Origin: Sphingobacteruim zhuxiongii
GTDB lineage: Bacteria > Bacteroidota > Bacteroidia > Sphingobacteriales > Sphingobacteriaceae
Length of the DNA: 64,000 nt
NCBI RefSeq assembly: GCF_009557615.1
Contig: NZ_CP045652.1
Location: 1,674,001-1,738,000 of the forward strand
Reading direction: 5' to 3'
This document shows positions 52,049 to 61,684 of this stretch, in pieces. Under the pieces are notes generated by a model that was not told the origin of the DNA, made no database searches, and worked only from the letters and a program-made list of their open reading frames with translations. How positions within the stretch are numbered: the first letter of the stretch is position 1; the number at the start of each line of letters is the position of its first letter. Both the position numbers and the translations under genes were made by a program.

Positions 52049-54580
52049 ATGATACGGAAACAAATGATGGGCGAGAACTGCCTAAAATATATTCTTACAG
52101 GTGCCTTTTCCGCGATTTTACTTACAGGATTTGCGCAGGAAGAAGAGAAGCAAAAAGACCTAAAGCAACAAACTAATGAACAAGTTGGCGTAGGGCAGCC
52201 TCGTGTTATGGATTCCATTGAAGTCGTACGAGATTATCGTCCAATGTTAGCTGACGCAGTAAAGATTCGTCGAAGTCCCGACATGAAGATTAATCGGGTT
52301 GCTTTAGAAGATGAGTTGCGTGAAATTGCTGCAGGAATGTATTGTACAAGGAATCCTTACAAAGAACCCTATCATAGTCCATTGCCTGAAAGGTATCCGA
52401 ACGCATCACGAGATAATATTGATAATAACCGGATTGGTATTTTAGCGTATCGTGCAGGTGAGTTCGAACGAGCAACTAGTATACTGAAGAAAGTGAAACC
52501 AAATGATGCTTTCTATCAGAGTTCAATTATCGCTTTTGGTTATATGGCGATGAAAGGCGGGGATAAACTATCTGCGCGGAATGCTTTTTACGATGCTTCA
52601 AGGATGAATTATGATCAAGATCTAAAGGCGGACGCGTTGTATAATTACGCAAAATCCTTATTGGACTTGGACTCCGTTCAAAATGCCGTTAAGCCTCTCA
52701 AAGAATATTTCGCAATAAAATATGCAGGCGTTGATCTAGAGTCTAAAAAAGCAGAAAGTACGGAAGATCGTATGGTTCAAGTCTTAACGGGAAGTAGCAA
52801 TTTTCAAGCAGGCGTATATTTACTGGAGTCGTTCAACAATAGGAGTGAAAAAGAAAATGTTATCTATCAAAAGATAACTTATTACCGGGGAATGGAGTTC
52901 TATAATGAACGTGCCTTCGAAAACAGTATTTCTATGTTTATGCGATCCGAAAAATTTCCTTTTGATCAAGAAATGGCAGCATTAGCGATTTACTGGAAAG
53001 CGGAAGCCATGTATGAGGTACGTAAGTATAGAGAGGCGGTTGATAACTTTTCTAAGTTCTTAAGTCTACCTGTTGCCCGAAATACAAATTTATATAATTA
53101 CGCAAACTATGCGCTAGCTTATGCTGCATTCCGTATCGACAGATATAGCGTAGCGGCTGACTATTTCGAACGTTTTCTAGCTTCTAAAGACGGAAGTATG
53201 GATGATAAGATTCGTTATGATGTTATGGCGCGTTTAGGTGATTCTTATCTATCAATGCGCAATTATGGACGTGCGAATGAGTATTATGATCAGTTGATTG
53301 CTAGTAAAGCACCAAATCAGGATTATGCCTTATTTCAACACGGAATTATACAAGGATTGCGAGGTGATAATGATGCTAAGCTCAATACGTTAAAAGCGGT
53401 AGTTGAGCGCTTTCCTGGATCTAACTATGCCGATGATGTGGCATTTGAGATTCCATACATCGCTTTTGTCAAAGGTGATTACGATACCGCAATTAAGGGA
53501 TTGCAGAAGATGATTGAAAAATATCCGCGAAGTAGTTATGTGCCTAGAGCCTTGATGACTATAGGGCTTGTTCAATATAATTCAGACGATAACGAAGCAG
53601 CGATGGCAACCTTTCAGAAAGTCGTTAATGAATACTCAAAAACGAGTGAGGCTGCGCAGGCGATGCTATCTATCGAAAATATCTACTTAGATCAAGGGGA
53701 TGCAACTGGATATATTCAATATGCGGTTGGAAATAACATTACTGAACTTAGTGTTTCTGAGCAGGATAACTTAGCCTTTCAAGCAGGGCGTACATTGTTC
53801 TCTCGCGGTCAATATGGTCCAGCTGTAGAAGCTGTTAATGCCTATTTTGATAAATTTCCAAAGCCTAGACAAGAGAAACATGCACGTTATATACGAGGTG
53901 TCAGTTTATACCATACAGGTCATCCCGATGAAGCCCTACACGATCTAAACATTATTCTAAACGATTGGACTAGCCCTTATACTGAAAACACCTTGTTGAC
54001 GGTAGCAGCACTATACTTAAAGCTGAAAGAATATAATGAAGCTATTGTTCATCTTAAGAAGCTAGAGATCAATGCGGACTATAAAAAGAACTACGGCTTT
54101 GCTATTAAGAATCTGATGATTTGCTATTTTGAAATCGGTGATTACGCGCAGGTGGCGAAATATGCAGCTTTAATTAAGAGCTATGATCAAGCAACGGAAG
54201 AAGAAATTGCCACTGCCCATCTATACAGTGCTAAGGCGCTTCAAAAGGAAGGAAAAACAGAATCGGCAACAAAAGAACTAAACTTAGCAGCATTAAAAAG
54301 TAAATCTGCTGCGAGCGCTGAGGCGAGGTACCGCGTGGCTCAATTACAATATGACAGCAAGCAGTATGACAAAGCACAGAAGTCGGCCTTCGATGTAATC
54401 GAGAACATGGACGCACAGGATTACTGGGTCGCTAAAAGTTTTATCCTGGTCGCTGATACCTATGCGCGCAAAGGTGATACGCTGCAAGCAAAAAGCACAC
54501 TGAAGAGTGTAATCGAGAATTATGAAGGTGACGATGATATTATTCCAACCGCAAAAGCGAGATTGCAGAAATTGAAATAG
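52049..54580 (+). CDS. tetratricopeptide repeat protein, exported
   Basis: 843 residues with a signal peptide (KYILTGAFSAILLTGFAQ). From about residue 115 to the end it is a chain of TPR/Sel1-like helical repeats (for example EPQ/EEY-type units ALYNYAKSLLDLD, ALAYAAFRIDRYSVAADYFERFL, LMTIGLVQYNSDDNEAAMATFQKV, RYRVAQLQYDSKQYDKA). Similar ~1000-residue TPR proteins are conserved in Bacteroidota and are probably periplasmic scaffolds. Residues ~50-75 (DSIEVVRDYRPMLADAVKIR) resemble the start of a different family of barrel proteins that often neighbour such genes, so the N-terminus may be chimeric. Confidence 0.75.
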   Translation: MIRKQMMGENCLKYILTGAFSAILLTGFAQEEEKQKDLKQQTNEQVGVGQPRVMDSIEVVRDYRPMLADAVKIRRSPDMKINRVALEDELREIAAGMYCTRNPYKEPYHSPLPERYPNASRDNIDNNRIGILAYRAGEFERATSILKKVKPNDAFYQSSIIAFGYMAMKGGDKLSARNAFYDASRMNYDQDLKADALYNYAKSLLDLDSVQNAVKPLKEYFAIKYAGVDLESKKAESTEDRMVQVLTGSSNFQAGVYLLESFNNRSEKENVIYQKITYYRGMEFYNERAFENSISMFMRSEKFPFDQEMAALAIYWKAEAMYEVRKYREAVDNFSKFLSLPVARNTNLYNYANYALAYAAFRIDRYSVAADYFERFLASKDGSMDDKIRYDVMARLGDSYLSMRNYGRANEYYDQLIASKAPNQDYALFQHGIIQGLRGDNDAKLNTLKAVVERFPGSNYADDVAFEIPYIAFVKGDYDTAIKGLQKMIEKYPRSSYVPRALMTIGLVQYNSDDNEAAMATFQKVVNEYSKTSEAAQAMLSIENIYLDQGDATGYIQYAVGNNITELSVSEQDNLAFQAGRTLFSRGQYGPAVEAVNAYFDKFPKPRQEKHARYIRGVSLYHTGHPDEALHDLNIILNDWTSPYTENTLLTVAALYLKLKEYNEAIVHLKKLEINADYKKNYGFAIKNLMICYFEIGDYAQVAKYAALIKSYDQATEEEIATAHLYSAKALQKEGKTESATKELNLAALKSKSAASAEARYRVAQLQYDSKQYDKAQKSAFDVIENMDAQDYWVAKSFILVADTYARKGDTLQAKSTLKSVIENYEGDDDIIPTAKARLQKLK

Positions 54581-54650
54581 AATTAGAGAATTCTATCCCG
54601 GAAGCCATCACGGTTTCATTTATACTTCTAAACTTATTCTAAAAACAGAG

Positions 54651-54680
54651 CTCCCCAACTTTCATATGAAAGTTGGGGAG
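54651..54680. terminator. bidirectional terminator between TPR and fimbrillin-like genes
   Basis: A perfect 30-nt palindrome (12-bp stem CTCCCCAACTTT with a 6-nt loop), preceded by AAAAAC and followed by TTTTATT. It sits between two convergent genes. Confidence 0.85.
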
Positions 54681-54738
54681 TTTTATTATTGAACTGCGAT
54701 AGCAATTCGTTGAATTTGAAACGAAATCAACTTTTGGT

Positions 54739-56463
54739 TTAATATTTAACACATCTAATATTCATAGAAAACGGTTTTGTGGAATTCGTAGGTTGTACGT
54801 AATTGATAAACGCAGGGGAGCCAGCGACGAATCTTAAGTAGTTAATCCCATCAACACCTGAAGTATTTAATATTGTTGATGTCCAATATACGCCGACAAC
54901 GCCTCTTTCGTCGAGGGGTAGTGAGATATAATTACTTGTTCCTACCTCGACTGAAGTTCCGAAAAAACCTTGCGCCGGGAACGTCAATTTAATACTCTTG
55001 TTCCTTTTGCTGGTTAATACTTTTGCAGCGGAATAGTTTGTATTGCTTTTTGTCCATGTACCTACATCTGTATGAACGGTAGCATCAATCAAACGTTGAA
55101 ATTCTGTTCTCGTTGGCACTCGGTATCCGACTGGACAAGGGTCGTTGCTCGTCTTTACAGGTGCCAGTTCAGTGCCTAAATTCCAAGAATTATTTGGCTG
55201 TGAAGCTGGCTTCCAATTGGTATTAGTCACCGTAGCAGTGGGTGCAGCCACAACTAGCGAACTCCCAAATTGATAATAATTTCCAAAGATTTGAGAGGTT
55301 CCAGGGGCTTGGTCAGGAGTGACCGTATTTGCAACACTAAGGTTTCTTCGTGACCAAGTGACGCCATTGATTCGCACGTCATCGCCCACGTAACCATCTG
55401 TTGGAGTAATACTTAAAGTAAGATTATACTTAACACCCGGTTTAATCACTAAGCCGCTTAAAGCTGCTGCAGTCGATGTCTTGTTTAGAGGACCAATAGT
55501 GATGGACGATAATGTGAGTGTACCCGAAGTTGTTTCACTGTTTATTAGGATTGGAGCAGACGTTAAAATTGACGTGTTCAATCCGGAGAAAGAAAGTGTT
55601 GCATTTCCTGCAGTCCCTGTTCGGGTTAATGATCCATCAGCAAGTTTAAGGTTACTTGCAGTGTATTGTGGTGATAGATTTGCGTTGATTGCTGATATAG
55701 TATAACCAGTAACAGAAGCGTCGATAATAGTGGTTATCTGACTAAAACGATGTTTGAAAACTATGCTTAAATAGTTGGAGTTATTTCCGCTAACCGTTAG
55801 CTCTGTACTAAAATACATCAAATCATTACTAGATGTTACCCCATTAACAGAAGAGTTGTCTAGGGTCTTGTTACTAGCGTCGGCGAAGGTAACTGCAGGA
55901 AGGATTGATGTGCTATTCACACTATATGCAATAAAAGTATATTTTTTATCTCCATCTAGTTTAAGTGCAGCTGTGCTTGCCTCACTTCCATATGCATAAT
56001 CTCTTTCTGTGACATATTTACGATCAGGACCGAATACCACGACTTTATATCGTGTTCCGGGAATTAATTGGTTGCGCTCAATCGTCGATGCCGCCTTTTC
56101 CGCGTTACCGCTTGTAGTCATTTGAGAACTCGATAGATTCGTCGAATTTTTTACTTCTTTTAATTCTGCAACAAGGATTAGGTCATCGCCCAATTGTGTT
56201 TCAGAAATGTTCGCCGTGTTGTGGACGCTTGTCTTGTTTGATCTGTCAACACTTGCCTTCGCTGAAGGCTCTAGTTTCTCGTCGCCATTAAAGACAGCGT
56301 CCTTAAGAGATACCGTAACGACTGCTTGGTCTCCACGACTTATTTCGTCGGTTTCTTTTCTTTGGCAGGATGTTCCCATTAGTACCACTAACATGATAGA
56401 AGCAATTTTTATCAAGTTTGAAGTGGATATTTTAATTTCTGAATAAAGCAAAAGGCTTTTCAT
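54739..56463 (-). CDS. fimbrillin family lipoprotein with C-terminal FISUMP domain
   Basis: 574 residues. Lipobox MLVVLMGTSC (lipid Cys near 33; a start at the internal MLVVL is possible). Residues ~60-360 have the fimbrillin/Mfa-like pattern (RYKVVVFGPDRKYVTERDYAYG, KYTFIAYSVNSTS, LMYFSTELTVSG, FKHRFSQITTIIDAS). Residues ~365-574 form a FISUMP domain: VTWSRRNLSV, YYQFGSS, DPCPVGYRVPTRTEFQRLI, VGVYWTST, and MNIRCVKY at the end. Fimbrillins build type V pili; FISUMP domains are of unknown role and often surface-exposed. Likely a minor pilus tip or adhesin protein. Confidence 0.82.
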   Translation of the reverse strand: MKSLLLYSEIKISTSNLIKIASIMLVVLMGTSCQRKETDEISRGDQAVVTVSLKDAVFNGDEKLEPSAKASVDRSNKTSVHNTANISETQLGDDLILVAELKEVKNSTNLSSSQMTTSGNAEKAASTIERNQLIPGTRYKVVVFGPDRKYVTERDYAYGSEASTAALKLDGDKKYTFIAYSVNSTSILPAVTFADASNKTLDNSSVNGVTSSNDLMYFSTELTVSGNNSNYLSIVFKHRFSQITTIIDASVTGYTISAINANLSPQYTASNLKLADGSLTRTGTAGNATLSFSGLNTSILTSAPILINSETTSGTLTLSSITIGPLNKTSTAAALSGLVIKPGVKYNLTLSITPTDGYVGDDVRINGVTWSRRNLSVANTVTPDQAPGTSQIFGNYYQFGSSLVVAAPTATVTNTNWKPASQPNNSWNLGTELAPVKTSNDPCPVGYRVPTRTEFQRLIDATVHTDVGTWTKSNTNYSAAKVLTSKRNKSIKLTFPAQGFFGTSVEVGTSNYISLPLDERGVVGVYWTSTILNTSGVDGINYLRFVAGSPAFINYVQPTNSTKPFSMNIRCVKY

Positions 56464-56569
56464 GATAGCATGTGTGATTTTTTGGTCTGAAAATTAATAG
56501 TTTTTAAAATCTTGGATCGTAAAAAAAAGGAATCCATTAACAGCAGGGGAATCATAGGAGAAACTAGGT

Positions 56570-56758
56570 CTACCAATCGTAGTTCCCACTTACATCAGTC
56601 TCTTTCTCCCACTCATGATAGACTTCCTGAGAGTTGTTTGTAGGTGTGACTATGGCTGATCCAGCGGCTATTGATCCTTCTAGTTGAAGAAAATCCTCAT
56701 GAATCATAGGGGGGGAATATCTCTTTTTTTTAAGAATAGTGTGAGTTGTGTTTTTCAT
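56570..56758 (-). CDS. small hypothetical protein, peptide-precursor-like
   Basis: 62 residues: basic N-terminus (MKNTTHTILKKKRYSPPM), then IHEDFLQLEGSIAAGSAIV and an acidic, aromatic tail ending GNYDW. Short proteins of the type K-K-Y-x-x-P ... LE-x-x-(L/I)-A-A-G-S are often found next to fimbrillin genes in Bacteroidota. The AAGS segment resembles a leader-peptide processing site, but no processing enzyme gene is nearby. It starts the transcription unit of the fimbrillin-like gene, 106 nt upstream. Confidence 0.6.
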   Translation of the reverse strand: MKNTTHTILKKKRYSPPMIHEDFLQLEGSIAAGSAIVTPTNNSQEVYHEWEKETDVSGNYDW

Positions 56759-57153
56759 TTTGAAATAGTTGGTTTCTTAAGGGTTAACATACGGATTGCT
56801 AGTCTCATAAAGACTTAACAAAGTTGCGAATTGACAAGAATATTTTTCGTTCTATAGTTGGTTTTTGTAGCGGGTTTGCTACATTGTATTTAATATTGGG
56901 TTAAGCAAATGATTGTGTAAATTAAAGTGTGTGTGCTTTTTGGAAATATACTTACTGAAATTCGCTTCTTTGTTAAGTTTGTTTGAAGGTGTACTATGTA
57001 TCCTGCTTGAATATTTCGTTTAGATATATGTTCATTTGAAGTGCAACAGTATTGAAGGATTACGAAAATTTAAACCTAAATGCAGCATTCTTATTCCAAT
57101 TTGCACCCTACATCATCAGAAAAGTTTCGTTATCTAATGAATCATATTAAATC

Positions 57154-57189
57154 AAAAAAGCCAGCTTTTCCTAAAGAAGTTGGCTTTTT
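57154..57189. terminator. orphan terminator
   Basis: AAAAAGCCA pairs with TGGCTTTTT, with an inner CTTT/AAAG stem. No gene precedes it on the plus strand; on the minus strand it would end a transcript starting to its right. Confidence 0.55.
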
Positions 57190-57530
57190 AATGTATTTAC
57201 TCCATCTGGAGAATGTTCTTCTTGTAATGCTGAGTTCACTTCAGATATCTTTTATAGAACTGGTCTTGCAAAGAACAATTCAGAGCGAAAGGTTTTAAAC
57301 CTTCTATTTGCTGTTGGACTATTCTTTTGGATCGATTGAATACAAGCGGCTATTGGACCTTGGAGTGAATACTTAACGAATTAATAAGAGACTTCGATTG
57401 ATTAAAACCTAAGGGCAGTTAGCGCAATGATATCCTTTTTTTATTTCTATTTCTTGAGGAAGTCCTAGAATCACCTATTAAAACTTTTTGCAGAACCAAT
57501 TTACTAGTCTGATTTAGATTTTGAGATTAA

Positions 57531-57554
57531 AAAATACCCTCTATAGGGTATTTT
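57531..57554. terminator. orphan terminator
   Basis: Perfect 10-bp stem AAAATACCCT / AGGGTATTTT with loop CTAT. No annotated gene is within 300 nt on either side. Confidence 0.6.
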
Positions 57555-57905
57555 ATTGTGACTATACATGCTGTAAGTTTACAACGTAAATCGCAAATCT
57601 ATTGAGCGGTAATTAAAAGTTCAATTTTGAGAATCATTTATGCCAAACTAATTAATTCTTTATGAAGCACAAAAGGTAGATTCTTTACGCGTATTTACGC
57701 TTTTAATCAGATCATAATCTTGTCTACAATTACAGCAAACCAAATTATCATAGTGTATGAGATTAAAGCAGGTTTTGAATGACTAAGGGTAGACTTGCAG
57801 AGTTCAAATAGTAAAAAAAACCAACCAATTTGAGGACTAATCACGATCCTCATAAAAATTAAAGGATTATTAAAAACAGTAATTAATTCATTAAACTAAC
57901 CGAAG

Positions 57906-59732
57906 ATGACTACTAATTTATCTATTAGGAAATTACTAATATTTCTTGTTGGACTATTATTCCTAATCAATCCAATTAAGGCGCAAGAATACACTCGAAA
58001 AAGCTTAAGTATTATGATGCTTCACTATGCAGATAGTAAGCCTTTTACGTCTGATTATTATGATAGATTGTATGTGCCAAAGCGTTTTGACCATAACTAC
58101 ATTGGTATAAATGCATTAGATATTAACAGCTATTTTTCGAATGCTGAATCAGTTACCGAAACTGATATTCGGAATATTATTTCCTCCCAACAAATTCCTA
58201 ATAAGATATTGAGAAGCATTCTCGTTGATGAAACCAAAGGTTATATGACGACTCAGGTTATTGAGGACAGGGGCTTGTATAATGCCTCCGATGCTGATTA
58301 TGCTACCGCACAAAGCTCCGCACGGGGGTTAAGTGTTCTGAAAGATGTAGGGGTTAAGTTGATGCAAAACATCTATTTTTTGGTGATCGTGCCTAAGGAA
58401 GTGAGTTCCATTTATATCGATCAAACTCAATCGAATGAATATACATTTAGCGGAACAGGCTATCTATTTCAACTTGATTTAAATGAAGCATATCTAGCGA
58501 ATCAATTTTGGCAGGATTTCTATTTTGATAAACCTAATTCCGCGATGATGAACAAGTTGATGAGCTATGATTTTCCTTTGAAGAGTACGCCTAATTACTT
58601 TGGTGTGAAAGTTAGCGATGTCAATGTTGCTGATAAAGTGGGTTCGGGATTGATCAGTACGTTGAATACGTTATCTGGAAATAACAACAACTCAAATAAC
58701 TATACAGTAACACGTAAATCTATTGACGAAATTAGAAGAGAAGCCATTGATAAGATCATTGAAGATTGTCTATACAGCATAACATCTGCCGAAGATTTCA
58801 ATGTCAAAAGTTCTATATTTTCTACCAATCCTGTACGCGCTAAACTTGGAACAAAGGAAAGTTTGAAACCCAACGATCTATTTAGGGTTGTGGAACGTCG
58901 CGTAAACGAGAAGACCCAAGAAATTGAGCTTAAAAAGAGAGGATATGTACGAACTCAATGGGTTGCTTATAATGAAGGAACCGGTGCTGGACGTAGTGCT
59001 GCATCTTCTTTCTATAGAATAGCTACTCCTAAACTCGACAAAGGGATGTTACTAGAAGAAGCTAAGGATTCCGATCATAAGTGGACCATGGGATTTAGCT
59101 ATAATCATGACTCTACATCTATTATGGGAGGCTATTACATGAATTTTGAAAAACTAACCAGCTCGCTTCCAGGATTTAGTTACACGATTGATGCAGGTGT
59201 AAATCCAAGCCTATACTCAAAAACAGTGGAATTGGATGGTACGGTAGTTCCCGGATATTTCAAAGGCTGGGCATTCAATACAGGATTGTCTTTACGTCAA
59301 AGCTTTACTTACAATTGGGTGGGATTAACCCCTGTTGCAGGAACATATCTGTCGTTCGTTGGACTTAATGATGGTACTGTAGTTAACTCCGAAGGGACTT
59401 TGTTAAACTCTAGCGAGATGTCGAGTTTATATGGTGCTAATTTAGGAATAACCTTAGGCCTGCTCGGAGGGGCGGATTTGACAATCAATTTAAACCATTA
59501 CATCCAATTGAGAGCAGGTATTCGATATAATGCCGATTTCTCACCTCTATTTTTCGATTTAAATAGTTTGGGCTCAAGTGGAACAGATACCTCTGGGTCA
59601 GTTTGGAATGAAACCACGGGGACCTATGAGTCAACCGGTTCAAGTGGTGCAAGTAGTTCCAAAACTTTTGAATATACACCGAAATTTGGAAACAGATATT
59701 ACACCGTGGGCATTCGTTTATTTAATCTATAG
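57906..59732 (+). CDS. hypothetical exported protein with outer membrane beta-barrel end
   Basis: 608 residues, no family I can name. Signal peptide MTTNLSIRKLLIFLVGLLFLINPIKAQ. Residues ~30-390 are a soluble, partly helical region (LSVLKDVGVKLMQNIYFLVIVP; basic, charged 290-370). Residues ~395-608 look like a beta-barrel: alternating strands with Gly/aromatic residues (WTMGFSYNHDSTSIMGGYY, GLSLRQSFTYNWVGLTPVAGTY) and a C-terminus YYTVGIRLFNL with a hydrophobic end typical of outer membrane insertion. First of five genes 2-9 nt apart. Confidence 0.65.
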   Translation: MTTNLSIRKLLIFLVGLLFLINPIKAQEYTRKSLSIMMLHYADSKPFTSDYYDRLYVPKRFDHNYIGINALDINSYFSNAESVTETDIRNIISSQQIPNKILRSILVDETKGYMTTQVIEDRGLYNASDADYATAQSSARGLSVLKDVGVKLMQNIYFLVIVPKEVSSIYIDQTQSNEYTFSGTGYLFQLDLNEAYLANQFWQDFYFDKPNSAMMNKLMSYDFPLKSTPNYFGVKVSDVNVADKVGSGLISTLNTLSGNNNNSNNYTVTRKSIDEIRREAIDKIIEDCLYSITSAEDFNVKSSIFSTNPVRAKLGTKESLKPNDLFRVVERRVNEKTQEIELKKRGYVRTQWVAYNEGTGAGRSAASSFYRIATPKLDKGMLLEEAKDSDHKWTMGFSYNHDSTSIMGGYYMNFEKLTSSLPGFSYTIDAGVNPSLYSKTVELDGTVVPGYFKGWAFNTGLSLRQSFTYNWVGLTPVAGTYLSFVGLNDGTVVNSEGTLLNSSEMSSLYGANLGITLGLLGGADLTINLNHYIQLRAGIRYNADFSPLFFDLNSLGSSGTDTSGSVWNETTGTYESTGSSGASSSKTFEYTPKFGNRYYTVGIRLFNL

Positions 59733-59734
59733 CC

Positions 59735-60214
59735 ATGAAAAGGATTTCTATTTTATATAGTATTGTCATTTCTATCGCGCTAATTTCCAGTTGCATTAAT
59801 CCTAAAAGTATCGTTAGACCAGCAGGGAGTGCTGAGAAACTAGAGGTACGGAAAACACATGAAGGTAGCGACGGGTTTGTCTATTTCGTCGCATTCGGGA
59901 AAGGCGCTAATAAGAAAGAATGCTTGTCCAATGCGAAGTATCTTTTGTTAAAAGAGGTCATTTATAAAGGAATTGACCAAGGGACAACTATGCGTCCTTT
60001 GGTGACTTCAGGAGAGTTCGCAAATGAATTTAGAGAGAACGAAAACCGCTATTTATCTAGGCTATTGGAAGATGAAACCCTGTTGAAACACGATAATACA
60101 GTGCTAGAGAAAATTGCTACAAATGAAGAGAAGAGAAAGTCCTTATATCAAATGTCATTTCAAATAGGGATATCGCCGTCTCAATTAAAAGAAAGCCTAC
60201 AACGACTTAAATAA
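59735..60214 (+). CDS. small lipoprotein, paralogue of the next gene
   Basis: 159 residues; lipobox IALISSC (Cys20). The body begins with a strand DGFVYFVAFGKGANKKECLSNAKYLLLKEVIYKGI, a pattern (GxGxxxxECxxNAKxxxLKxVIxxGI) shared with the next gene. It resembles the SHS2-like fold of LPP20/FlgT-type proteins (AxGxGxxxxxAxxNA), an inference from pattern only. Starts 2 nt after the barrel protein gene, so it is probably its lipid-anchored partner. Confidence 0.65.
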   Translation: MKRISILYSIVISIALISSCINPKSIVRPAGSAEKLEVRKTHEGSDGFVYFVAFGKGANKKECLSNAKYLLLKEVIYKGIDQGTTMRPLVTSGEFANEFRENENRYLSRLLEDETLLKHDNTVLEKIATNEEKRKSLYQMSFQIGISPSQLKESLQRLK

Positions 60215-60221
60215 TAAAAAA

Positions 60222-60716
60222 ATGAATTTTAAATACTTCCTTGCGCTGATTGGCTTATGCATCAGTACGTTGGCAATAGGCCAGAAAAAAGATAAAAATG
60301 ATCTCTTGGAAGATCAGTATGAGGTACAATTTGTCAGAACAGGGGTGGAGGGCACCACCTTATTTAAAGTGTTCTCTTATGGGAAAAATGAAAAACAATG
60401 CCTAGAAAATGCAAAAAGAAATGCAATTAAAGCCGTTATTTTCAATGGTATTCCAGGTTCTGATCTTCAAAAGCCACTAGCTTCAGATCCCAACGCTTCG
60501 GAAGTACATAAAGATTATTTTCAATCATTTTTTCAAGAAAATGGAAAATATCAACAATATGTAAGTCTTTCGACAGATGGTTCTATTAATGCGAATGATC
60601 GATTGCGCGTGGGGAAGCTTTTGAAAATTGGCTTTATTGTATCTGTTCAAAAGGCTTCACTACGGAGGGAACTTGAACAAGCAGGAGTGGTTAAATCATT
60701 AAGTCACGGATTTTAA
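60222..60716 (+). CDS. small exported protein, paralogue of the preceding lipoprotein
   Basis: 164 residues with a signal peptide (MNFKYFLALIGLCISTLAIGQ) but no lipobox. It shares with the preceding gene FSYGKNEKQCLENAKRN-type and KAVIFNGI motifs, a PLxSDP(N) segment and a following DYFQSFF...KYQQYVSL pattern. One is membrane-anchored and one soluble, a division of labour seen in paired periplasmic factors. 7 nt from its neighbour. Confidence 0.65.
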   Translation: MNFKYFLALIGLCISTLAIGQKKDKNDLLEDQYEVQFVRTGVEGTTLFKVFSYGKNEKQCLENAKRNAIKAVIFNGIPGSDLQKPLASDPNASEVHKDYFQSFFQENGKYQQYVSLSTDGSINANDRLRVGKLLKIGFIVSVQKASLRRELEQAGVVKSLSHGF

Positions 60717-60725
60717 TTTGAGATT

Positions 60726-61679
60726 ATGAGAACCTTATATATTTCTTTGCTCTTTTTATTTCTCGTTTTAGATGGTGCTGCCCAAGCAAAGAAACCTACT
60801 ATTATGGTAGTTCCTTCTCGCCAATGGTGCTTCAGCAAGGGTTATTTTCAAGAAGTAGACAACTTTGGGACACTCGAAAAGGTGCCAGATTACCGTGAGG
60901 CATTAGATGATAATCCAGATTTATTGTTGGTAATCTCCAAAATAAACAATCTGTTTTCTGATCGTGGATTTCCATTAAAAGACCTGAGCCAAATGCTTTC
61001 TTCGATCAGTAGATCCAATGCGGAAGATATGGCTTTAAGTCTTGATCGGGAAGCGAGTGGAAAGGGAGCCATTGCTGAATCCCTATTTGATAAAGTTCGA
61101 AATACGGCGAAAGCTGATATATTAATTGAGCTTCAGTGGACGGTAAATTCAGCTGGCCCGCGTAGATCAATTACCTATATTATGCGAGGATTGGATGCTT
61201 ATTCCGATAAACAAGTTGCGGGTGCTGAAGGCACCGGATCTCCTTCTGTGTCAGCCGAAACAGCGGTACTCTTAGAAGAGGCGGTATTACAGCATATCGA
61301 TAATTTCAATGCTCGACTTACTGCACATTTTGATGATTTGTTTGTAAATGGACGAGAAATAAAAGTCGAGTTTAGAAAGGATAGCAATTGGCAATATGAT
61401 TTCGAAAGTGAGTTTAATGGAGATGAGCTATCTTTTGCAATTGAGGACTGGGTAGCTGCAAATACTGTTAAAAATAGATTTTCTACCGACGAAGCGACGG
61501 ATACTAAATTGGTATTTAATCAGGTGAGAATTGGCATGTTTGATGAAAATCAACGAGCTATGGATGCTCGAGCCTATGGAAGAAATATTCAACGATTTCT
61601 CAAATCTAAATTCAATATTGAATCAAAGATTGTCACTAAAGGATTGGGGTATGTTCAAATGATTTGTGGTCAAAAATAA
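60726..61679 (+). CDS. DUF6175 family exported protein
   Basis: 317 residues; signal peptide MRTLYISLLFLFLVLDGAAQA. The mature start KKPTIMVVPSRQWCFSKGYF and the segment NPDLLLVISKINNLFSDRGFPLKDLSQML fit DUF6175, a Bacteroidota family of unknown function. The overall form, an alpha/beta domain with a strand-loop 'VPS..W' and later DILIELQWTV, resembles LpoB/CsgG/FlgO-like domains (inference). Fourth gene of the operon, 9 nt after the previous gene. Confidence 0.65.
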   Translation: MRTLYISLLFLFLVLDGAAQAKKPTIMVVPSRQWCFSKGYFQEVDNFGTLEKVPDYREALDDNPDLLLVISKINNLFSDRGFPLKDLSQMLSSISRSNAEDMALSLDREASGKGAIAESLFDKVRNTAKADILIELQWTVNSAGPRRSITYIMRGLDAYSDKQVAGAEGTGSPSVSAETAVLLEEAVLQHIDNFNARLTAHFDDLFVNGREIKVEFRKDSNWQYDFESEFNGDELSFAIEDWVAANTVKNRFSTDEATDTKLVFNQVRIGMFDENQRAMDARAYGRNIQRFLKSKFNIESKIVTKGLGYVQMICGQK

Positions 61680-61684
61680 TCAAG

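Larger units (their letters stand above)
56759..57905. other. 1.15-kb geneless region with orphan terminators
   Basis: No reliable coding frame: the only longer frame (57080-57298, plus) runs straight through a terminator hairpin. Two rho-independent terminators occur at 57154-57189 and 57531-57554. A GAGGA...TCCTC hairpin is near 57831-57850, just before the five-gene operon. Short RNAs or remnants of lost genes are possible. Confidence 0.5.

Noticed and set aside
54651..54680. Third copy of the GGGGA-loop element
   Set aside because: The stem has a GGGG run but lacks the GGGGA loop and the 33-nt tail.
57080..57298. 72-codon frame on the plus strand in the geneless region
   Set aside because: A terminator hairpin (57154-57189) lies inside it, the composition is unlike a protein, and no start signal is seen.
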